Assembly: GCA_012295275.1 (NCBI GenBank)
Contig: CM022675.1
Span: 2,516,697-2,564,196 of the forward strand
Source: Chrysomallon squamiferum
Lineage: Eukaryota; Mollusca; Gastropoda; Neomphalida; Peltospiridae
DNA length: 47,500 nt
Reading direction: 5' to 3'
The notes under the pieces were generated by a model, which made no database searches, was not told the DNA's origin, and worked only from the letters and a program-made list of their open reading frames with translations. Below, in pieces: positions 33,301-47,500 of this stretch; the first letter of the stretch is position 1, and every line of letters starts with the position of its first letter. Position numbers and translations under genes: made by a program.

Positions 33301-33734
33301 AAGATTTCACTTTACTTGAATTATATTCAACATCAGCTTTGTCGACTAACTGGCTTCAAATAAAGATTTCACTTTACTTGAATTATATTCAACATCAGCT
33401 TTGTCGACTAACTGGCTTCAAATAAAGATTTCACTTTACTTGAATTATATTCAACATCAGCTTTGTCGACTAACTGGCTTCAAATAAAGATTTCACTTTA
33501 CTTGAATTATATTCAACATCAGCTTTGTCGACTAACTGGCTTCAAATAAAGATTTCACTTTACTTGAATTATATTCAACATCAGCTTTGTCGACAAACTG
33601 GCTTCAAATGAAGATTTCACTTTACTTGAATTATATTCAACATCAGCTTTGTCGACTAACTGGCTTCAAATAAAGATTTCACTTTACTTGAATTATATTC
33701 AACATCAGCTTTGTCGACTAACTGGCTTCAAATA
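33301..33734 (+). repeat. 62-bp minisatellite, seven near-identical copies
   Basis: Copies start at 33301, 33363, 33425, 33487, 33549, 33611 and 33673. Only one or two substitutions are seen across the array (for example GACAAACTGG near 33592). The unit includes CTTTACTTGAATTATATTCA and TTTGTCGACTAACTGGCTTC. It arose from the dispersed repeat: a single related segment follows the same module at 35295-35345. Confidence 0.95.
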
Positions 33735-39330
<5,596 letters not shown>

Positions 39331-39568
39331 CCGCGGTACTTCTGTAAACATAGTTTGTATGTATGTATATGTCCGCGGTACTTCTGTAAACACAGTTTTA
39401 TATATATATATATATGTCCGCGGTACTTCTGTAAACATAGTTTATATATATATATATATGTCCGCGGTACTTCTGTAAACATAGTTTATATATATATGTA
39501 TATGTCCGCGGTACTTCTGTAAACATAGTTTATATATATATGTATATGTCCGCGGTACTTCTGTAAAC

Positions 39569-39607
<39 letters not shown>

Positions 39608-39740
39608 ATATCAGCGGTACTTCTGTAAACATAGTTTATATATGTGTATATGTCCGCGGTACTTCTGTAAACATAGTTTTATATATAGTATTTATATATA
39701 TATATATATATGTCCGCGGTACTTCTGTAAACATAGTCGT

Positions 39741-39778
<38 letters not shown>

Positions 39779-42498
39779 TATATATATATCAGCGGTACTT
39801 CTGTAAACATAGTTTATATATGTGTATATGTCCGCGGTACTTCTGTAAACATAGTTTATATATGTGTATATGTCCGCGGTACTTCTGTAAACATAGTTTA
39901 TATATGTGTATATGTCCGTGGTACTTCTGTAAATATAGTTTATATATATGTATATGTCCATGGTACTTCTGTAAACATAGTTTATATATATGTATATATG
40001 TATCTGTAAACATAGTTTATATGGTACTTCTGTAAACATATATATATGTATATGTCCATGGTACTTCTGTAAACATAGTTTATATATATATGGTACTTCT
40101 GTAAATATAGTTTATATATGTGTATATGTCCGCGGTACTTCTGTAAACATAGTTTATATATGTGTATATGTCCGCGGTACTTCTGTAAACATAGTTTATA
40201 TATATGTATATGTCCGTGGTACTTCTGTAAACTTCTGTAAAACATAGCTTTTATATATGTATGTGTCCGTGGTACTTCTGTAAACATACATTTATATATA
40301 TGTATGTGTCCGCGGTACTTCTGTAAACATAGTTTATATATATGTATGTGTCCGTGGTACTTCTGTAAACATAGTTTATATATATGTATGTGTCCGCGGT
40401 ACTTCTGTAAACATAGTTTATATATATGTATGTGTCCGTGGTACTTCTGTAAACATAGTTTATATATATGTATGTGTCCGCGGTACTTCTGTAAACATAG
40501 TTTTATATATATATGTGTTGGTACTTCTGTAAACATAGTTTATATATATGTATGTGTCCGTGGTACTTCTGTAAACATAGTTTATATATATGTATGTGTC
40601 CATGGTACTTCTGTAAACATAGTTTATATATATATGTATATGTCCATGGTACTTCTGTAAACATAGTTTATATATATGTATGTGTACTTCTGTAAACATA
40701 GTTTATATATATGTATATGTCCGTGGTACTTCTGTAAACATAGTTTATATATATGTATATGTCCGTGGTACTTCTGTAAACATAGTTTATATATATGTAT
40801 ATGTCCGCGGTACTTCTGTAAACTTAGTTTATATATATATATATGTATATGTCCGTGGTACTTCTGTAAACATAGTTTATATATATGTATGTGTCCGTGG
40901 TACTTCTGTAAACATACATTTATATATATATATGTGTGGTACTTCTGTAAACATAGTTTATATATATGTATGTGTCCGTGGTACTTCTGTAAACATAGTT
41001 TATATATATATATACTTTTAAATATAGTTTATATATATGTGTCCGCGGTACTTCTGTAAACATAGTTTATATATATGTATGTGTCCGTGGTACTTCTGTA
41101 AACATACATTTATATATATGTATGTGTCCGCGGTACTTCTGTAAACATAGTTTATATATGTTTATATGTCCGCGGTACTTCTGTAAACACAGTTTATATA
41201 TATGTATGTGTCCGCGGTACTTCTGTAAACATAGTTTATATATGTGTATATGTCCGTGGTACTTCTGTAAACATAGTTTTATATATATATATATATGTCC
41301 GTGGTACTTCTGTAAACATAGTTTATATATATGTATATGTCCGTGGTACTTCTGTAAACATAGTTTTATATATATATATATATGGTATATGTCCGTTTAT
41401 ATATGGTACTTCTGTAAACATAGTTTATATATATGTATGTGTCCGTGGTACTTCTGTAAACATACATTTATATATATGTATGTGTCCGCGGTACTTCTGT
41501 AAACATAGTTTATATATATGTATGTGTCCGCGGTACTTCTGTAAACATAGTTTATATATATGTATATGTCCGCGGTACTTCTGTAAACATAGTTTATATA
41601 TATGTATATGTCCGTGGTACTTCTGTAAACACACTTTTTATATATATGTATATGTCCGCGGTACTTCTGTAAACATAGTTTATATATATGTATATGTCCG
41701 TGGTACTTCTGTAAACACAGTTTATATATATGTATGTGTCCGCTCGGTACTTCTGTAAACATAGTTTATATATGTGTATATGTCCGTGGTACTTCTGTAA
41801 ACATAGTTTATTTATATATATGTATATGTCCGTGGTACTTCTGTAAACATAGTTATATATATATATATGTATGTCCGCGGTACTTCTGTAAACTTAGTTT
41901 AATATATATATATATGTATATGTCCGTGGTACTTGTGTAAATATAGTTTATAAATATGTATGTGTCCGTGGTACTTCTGTAAACATATTTATATATATGT
42001 ATGTGTCCGCGGTACTTCTGTAAACATAGTTTATATATATGTATATGTCCGTGGTACTTCTGTAAACATAGTTTATATATATTTATATGTCCGCGGTACT
42101 TCTGTAAACATAGTTTATATATATGTATATGTCCATGGTACATAGTTTTCTGTAAACATAGTTTATATATATGTATATGTCCGCTGTACTTCTGTAAACA
42201 TAGTTTATATATATGTATATGTCCGCGGTACTTCTGTAAACACACTTTATATATATATATATGTATATGTCATATGTCCGTGGTACTTCTGTAAACATAG
42301 TTTATATATATATATGTATATGTCTGCGGTACTTCTGTAAACACACTTTTTATATATATATGTATATGTCTGCGGTACTTCTGTAAACACAGTTTATATA
42401 TATGTATATGTCCGTGGTACTTCTGTAAACATTGTTTATATATATATGTATATGTCCGCGGTACTTCTGTAAACATAATTTGTATATGTGTATATGTA
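39331..42498. repeat. Large minisatellite, roughly 40-bp units with a fixed core and variable TA spacer
   Basis: Roughly 75 units over 3.2 kb. Each has a conserved core, GGTACTTCTGTAAACATAG, preceded by CCGCG, CCGTG or CCATG, then an AT/GT-alternating spacer of variable length. Many units are 42 bases (14 codons), so several frames remain open on both strands and give repeated CLQKY.GHIHIYK-like or YFCKHSLYICICP-like peptides. These are products of the repeat and not genes. A few units are truncated (40010-40040, 40680, 41020-41040). Confidence 0.95.
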
Positions 42499-43085
42499 CA
42501 GTACGTTTCTGCTTGTGTAGTATACGTTATTTCACTGACTGCCAGTCTGCATCTTCTGCACATGAATTAGGCCGTTACTTCAAATAAACGTGAGTACACT
42601 TTTCTGTACATTTCTATGAATATAGCTTCAGTAATGTATGTCTACACTAAATTATGTTTACATTAATAAGTATATGTCCATGCTTTGTGCAGATTTATAA
42701 GGAAATTAATATTTATCAACAATAAAATTTAGCTGGTATGCTAAAGAAATAATTCCTAAATACGTTGTTGTTTACCTACGGAAAGTCTGTATTACAGACT
42801 GAATTAAGTATGCATTATTACCTAATATAAAATGCACTTATAGGTAGTTTCCCTGTGTCAAAAAATAAATAACGAAGTAAATAATACTAATAATAATAGT
42901 AATAATAATACTATTAATAATAATAATAAAAATAATAATAATAAAAATAATAAAAGTAAAAAAGTAAGTAAATAAATAAACACAAATAAATATATCTGGA
43001 CGCCGCCAGTAGTCGTGATGTCTTCGCGTACTTACTGATCGATTTGTACTAACGTTTCTTCGGGAATGAGTAAACAACTCTATTA
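42499..43085. other. AT-rich spacer with no gene
   Basis: Unique-looking AT-rich DNA with AAT/AAAT repeats at 42885-42980. No open frame with protein character was seen. Confidence 0.5.
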
Positions 43086-44085
<1,000 letters not shown>

Positions 44086-44112
44086 TCTTTGTTTTTTCTT
44101 TGTTTTTTTCAG

Positions 44113-44176
44113 TATAAACAAAAGATGCGGATATCATTAGTATTTCTGATATCTCTGAGCTTTTCGATCACACTAG
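44113..44176 (+). CDS. Gene C exon: signal peptide
   Basis: After a pyrimidine-rich stretch and CAG at 44110-44112 comes TATAAACAAAAG and the ATG at 44125. It encodes MRISLVFLISLSFSITLG, a short hydrophobic signal peptide. The donor is GTAACT. The acceptor directly before TATAAAC, shared with gene A, implies a separate upstream 5' UTR exon. TATAAA so close to the ATG is unlikely to serve as a TATA box. Confidence 0.82.
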
Positions 44177-44624
44177 GTAACTTTCTTTTCACAAATTTTC
44201 TTTACGAATATAATTTATGTGTCTGCTGTTAACTGACTAATTAGGCTTAAAATCAGTGGAAGATAATTATAGTGAAAAAATAGTTCAAGAACAAGAAACT
44301 GCATCTGTGTGTTTATTTTAACTCGTTTCACTGGCTTGTGTATTGACAAGTGTATCGAATAGTTTGACGACTCAATGCATATCGATACAATTGCGGAAAA
44401 CGCTGTTTAATTTAATTACAAATTCATGCATGGACATTTTCATTGCTTAAAATAAGATGTTTCTTTACAGGAAAAGATTATTTCAGCTGCAGACGACAGG
44501 GTCAGGATTGTGCTAATAATAAAACTTGTCAAAATGACGGCACCTGTGACTGTGGAAATGACTACACTGGCTACAACTGTGAGCTGCAGAAAAGTAAGTA
44601 ACGTAATTTTAATATGCAAAATCA

Positions 44625-44659
<35 letters not shown>

Positions 44660-47500
44660 ATACAAATCATTATTAAAAAATTAAATTGAATTAAATTAAA
44701 AAAATAAATTTAAAAAGTTACCTCCAGTCATTAATTAAATAAATTATTACTGATATTATTGTTGTTATGGCTAAATTGCAATCAAAAAGAAGAAATTTGT
44801 TTTTGTTTTTTGTTCCGTTTTGTAGGTTTGAGTGGTTCAAGTCCCTGTGCCAATCAGACTGACTCTTGTGGCTCTGATGGGGGTATCTGTTACAATGATA
44901 ATGGAAACAAGGCCTGTTTCTGTCCATTCGGTTTCTATGGAGACCAATGCGAAAACAAACGATGTGAGTTATATATAAATTATTTATTATAAGAAATAAA
45001 GAATTGAGATAACTGTTTTATATTATTATTTTTATTTTATTTTATGAATGCTAGTTTATATTTCAGCTGCTATCATAACTGTTTTTGCCCCAAGGATAGA
45101 ACGAAAAAAAAAAGTGGAAATATTAAAGTGTTAAAAATACTAAAACAGGAACAAAAATCACAACTATTTACAGCCTTATTTCTTGGCAATTTTCATTCTT
45201 ATATCTTACTATTCATTGAATTTTATATTTGCGTTTTAAATATATGTAAGATACTGCAAATAAAAGCTATTTTTAAAAATAAATGTCTAAATATCTCAGT
45301 AAAGCAAATCCTAGTAATATGACCGTTCGTCTGAAATAGCAATACTACCTGTGTAATTTATTTAATTAACTTTTGCTGAAACTATGCTACTCTCTCTCTC
45401 TCTATATATATATGTTTGTGTGTGTGTGTTTGTGTTTTTGTGTGTGTGTGCCTGTGTGTGTGCGTGTGTCTGTGTGTGTGTGTATATAACTCTGCTTTAC
45501 AAATATTAATCGAAATTATTTTAGATGATGTTACCTGTGAGAAAAGTTCTATGTTGATTGTTATTAATCCTGCTGGAACATTCAGTGGTGTCGTCTATGC
45601 TAAAGGTGAAAAAGACACGCCAGGTTGCAAATTCTCGCCATCAGATGTACCCTCGGGAAAACAGGGTGTGGGTCTCAGTGTTAAGGATAGTGACTGTGGT
45701 GGGGTAATGCAGGTCAGTTGTATTTATCTTCTTATTTCGTCGTGATTTTTGAACTCTGTTGAAAGAATTTATTGTTCATTTTGTTTAAATGTTTGTTTGC
45801 TGTCCGAAATAAAATAGAAACTAAAAAAAAAAAAAAAAAAAAAAAAAAACACTTTAGAAATACTGAGAAAAAATGGGTTCAGATGTTGCTTAAAACAGTA
45901 ATGAATATATGTTGTGCAGTAATACTTTTTTTTTAAGGTAAGTAGAGGTCGGTCTCGAGATGTGGTCATTCAGTACAGTGAAAAGTACATGACAAACCTC
46001 GACACAATAGTGACTGTCACGTGCACAAGCGACGATGCTAAAACTGTAACTGTCACCAAAGTGATAACAAGCGAAGAACTTGACAGGTTAGTAATTATTT
46101 TTACTTCATTTCTATTGTTTCTTTTGCATTTTTCTACAGTGTTGTCAGCCTGTATATCGTTTAGGTACTGATTTTTATTAATATTATTAATTACAATATC
46201 AGTGGAAGTATTAGCAGTATTTTTACTTAATTCGTCCTTAACATGTCATCAACAGTTTCTGTTAATTCTGTATTTTAAGACTTATGATTTAATGCTACAA
46301 ATGAGAATATAAAAATTAATCTTCATTACACCTTACATATACATCTGTTTATCATCTTATTCTGCAGAAACACAGAAAAGATCACAGACAAATTTGACTC
46401 AATAGATTCCTCTGTTGTCCAGTTCAACATCAACCTCAAAGACGGGTCTTCAGTTTCAGAATCAGAGGCTGTATCTTTAAATGAAGAACTTGCATACGAT
46501 TTTTTTACAAGTAGGAACAACTTGTTTGTATATATATATATATATTACTTTTATACTACTACAACTACTACTACTACTACTAATAATAATAATAATAGTA
46601 ATATAATCGTTCTGATAAATGCATTTTATTTACTTGTTTTAATTGTATGTTTAGACGAACAGCTTTCATCTGAATTTATAAAAAGAAGGAAACATTTTTA
46701 TTTTATTTCATTTTTTTTTTTTTTTACATGCTTTTATTTCTGCTTGTTCTTACTAATCACTGTGTAAACTAATTTTAATTCTTTGATTTCGTTTATATGT
46801 GAATGTTCTTTCTTTTAATTTCAGACTTGACCGCGGAGGTGCTGGACAAGATTGCTGATATTGAACCAGGTAATAAAAACTTTGTCTGATTTAGCTGTTT
46901 GACTTTTTGGGTCTGCTCATGAACCAGTGTTGCAAATCTCTTTTTGTTTTCTTTCTGTAAAGTGAATGTTCGTCTGTCTGACGGTAATACAACTAAAGAA
47001 GGTCGAGTAGAAGTGTTCTTCAATGGTAAATGGGGCAGGCTGCACACAGACTATTTTTACTTCTTTGAAGCAACTGCGATTTGTAGGAATCTCGGTTTCA
47101 AGTAAGTCGATTATAAACATTTATGATTGGAAAATAATGCGAAACCAGTTAGTTTTACCGTTTATCGTGTTATGCAAATTTCACAATATTTCAGACGGTT
47201 ACGGTGGGCGGCAACTATTTTTGATAGAAAGAGCAGAACAATCCATGTCACATTGTGTTTATATTGTCACTGCTGTTACAGTTAAATTTTGTGTTTGTAC
47301 ACAGCAACGCGTTTGGAATGCCACGTGGTAAAGGTTTCTGCCCTGCTGGAAGTGGACAAGTTTGGGAAGGTGATTTAAGCTGCAATGGATTTGAACTGGA
47401 CGTTGATAAGTGTCCCAGTTGGAAGATCAAGGACTGTGGTGATACCTGCAGTGGAGAAGACATTGGAATTATATGTGATGGTAAAACGTATTATTATATC
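44113..47500 (+). CDS. Gene C (5' part): EGF/EGF/ZP-N/ZP-C protein with nested SRCR domain
   Basis: Nine exons are visible: 44113-44176 (ATG at 44125), 44471-44593, 44826-44963, 45525-45712, 45938-46086, 46368-46510, 46825-46869, 46963-47101, 47305-47480. All boundaries have AG/GT and phases join without interruption, giving about 384 codons. The window ends inside the intron after the first SRCR domain. By comparison with gene A, more SRCR domains, the ZP-C remainder, a furin site and a transmembrane exon are expected beyond the end. Exon lengths match gene A exactly for the signal, EGF1, ZP-N1 and ZP-C1 exons. There is no lesion in the visible part, so this is the best candidate for a functional member. 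It is divergently oriented to genes A and B. Confidence 0.85.
44471..44963 (+). CDS. Gene C exons: two EGF-like domains
   Basis: Exon 44471-44593 encodes EGF1 (CRRQGQDC, NKTC, NDGTCDC, YTGYNC). Exon 44826-44963 encodes EGF2 (SSPCANQTDSC, GGICYNDNG, ACFCPFGFYGDQC), with six cysteines and the aromatic/glycine pattern of EGF. Both exons are phase 1-1, so either can be lost or skipped without changing frame. EGF2 has no counterpart in gene A. No calcium-binding consensus was noticed. Confidence 0.85.
45525..46086 (+). CDS. Gene C exons: ZP-N subdomain
   Basis: Exon 45525-45712 encodes DVTCEKSSMLIVINPAGTF, GVVYAKGEKDTPGCKF and KDSDCGGVM. Exon 45938-46086 encodes RSRDVVIQYSEKYM and VTVTCTSDD. Four cysteines and the GVVYAKG strand match ZP-N domains of invertebrate ZP proteins. 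Conservation with gene A is high. GT repeats (45416-45482) and an A run (45822-45848) lie in the flanking introns. Confidence 0.84.
46368..46869 (+). CDS. Gene C exons: start of ZP-C and linker
   Basis: Exon 46368-46510 encodes SSVVQFNINLKDGSSVSES and SLNEELAYDFF, equivalent to the opening ZP-C strands of gene A. Exon 46825-46869 (45 bases, phase 1-1) encodes LTAEVLDKIADIEP, the linker into the SRCR cassette. It is two codons shorter than in gene A. Confidence 0.75.
46963..47480 (+). CDS. Gene C exons: SRCR domain 1
   Basis: Exon 46963-47101 encodes VNVRLSDGNTTKEGRVEV, KWGRLHTDY and AICRNLGF. Exon 47305-47480 encodes FGMPRGKGFCPAGSGQ, SCNGFELDVDKC, IKDCGDTC and IGIICD. The usual C2 (after WG) is missing; extra cysteines (GFCP and DTC) may form an alternative pair. 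The 176-base second exon keeps phase, unlike its 175-base counterpart in gene A. Confidence 0.83.

Noticed and set aside
39331-42498. CRISPR-like array (conserved core with variable spacers)
   Set aside because: Spacers are low-complexity TA/TG runs of variable length, there are no cas genes, and the DNA is animal.
39598-42563. Many overlapping open frames of up to 184 codons on both strands
   Set aside because: They arise from the roughly 42-base periodicity of a minisatellite, not from selection on a protein.
44113-44118. TATAAA as a TATA box for gene C
   Set aside because: It is only 12 bases from the ATG and directly follows a splice acceptor, so transcription would start inside the coding sequence.

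Overview
This is eukaryotic, animal nuclear DNA. Genes are split into short exons (45-190 bases) with GT/AG introns. The DNA is AT-rich and packed with simple repeats: ATT, AGT and CTT triplets, long GA/CT and CA tracts, ATTT tetramers. Tc1- and Tigger-like transposon remnants are present. The style fits a lophotrochozoan, perhaps a cephalopod mollusc, but that assignment is inference from texture alone.

The only convincing protein-coding content is one family of modular secreted/membrane proteins, present three times. Gene A (minus strand, 10542 to 249) can be traced end to end in 18 coding exons: signal peptide, EGF-like domain, ZP-N, first strands of ZP-C, four SRCR domains, rest of ZP-C, furin-type site, transmembrane helix, short basic tail. 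Gene B (minus strand, 25022 to 21025) is a partial copy holding only the last two SRCR domains, the end of ZP-C, the furin exon and a frameshifted transmembrane exon. Gene C (plus strand, 44113 to beyond the window end) has signal peptide, two EGF-like domains, ZP-N, start of ZP-C and the first SRCR domain, all in frame, before the window stops.

The most interesting point is the architecture. The SRCR cassette is not placed before or after the zona pellucida module, as in DMBT1-like proteins. It sits inside the ZP-C half, between the opening strands and the first ZP-C cysteine segment, and is bounded by phase-1 introns on both sides. Genes A and B carry different lesions: A has a frameshift in SRCR1, a Cys-to-Tyr change in ZP-C and no EGF2 exon; B has no 5' half and a frameshifted transmembrane exon. 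Gene C shows no lesion in the part visible, so it is the best candidate for a working copy.

Layout: 1-10.5 kb gene A; 10.5-20.8 kb repeats, including a Tigger-like remnant (14.6-15.2 kb) and a dispersed repeat family in both orientations (15.5-20 kb); 20.8-25 kb gene B with its copied 3' flank; 25-44 kb simple repeats, a Tc1-like remnant (26.3-27 kb), a stray ZP-C exon fragment (27.07 kb), an inverted repeat (30.0-31.35 kb), further dispersed repeat copies (31.6-35.4 kb), a 62-bp minisatellite (33.3 kb) and a 3.2 kb minisatellite of about 40-bp units (39.3-42.5 kb); a GA-rich tandem duplication (43.1-44.1 kb) directly before gene C. I saw no tRNA, rRNA or CRISPR array. Exon limits were read by eye from splice signals, phase continuity and agreement between the three copies.
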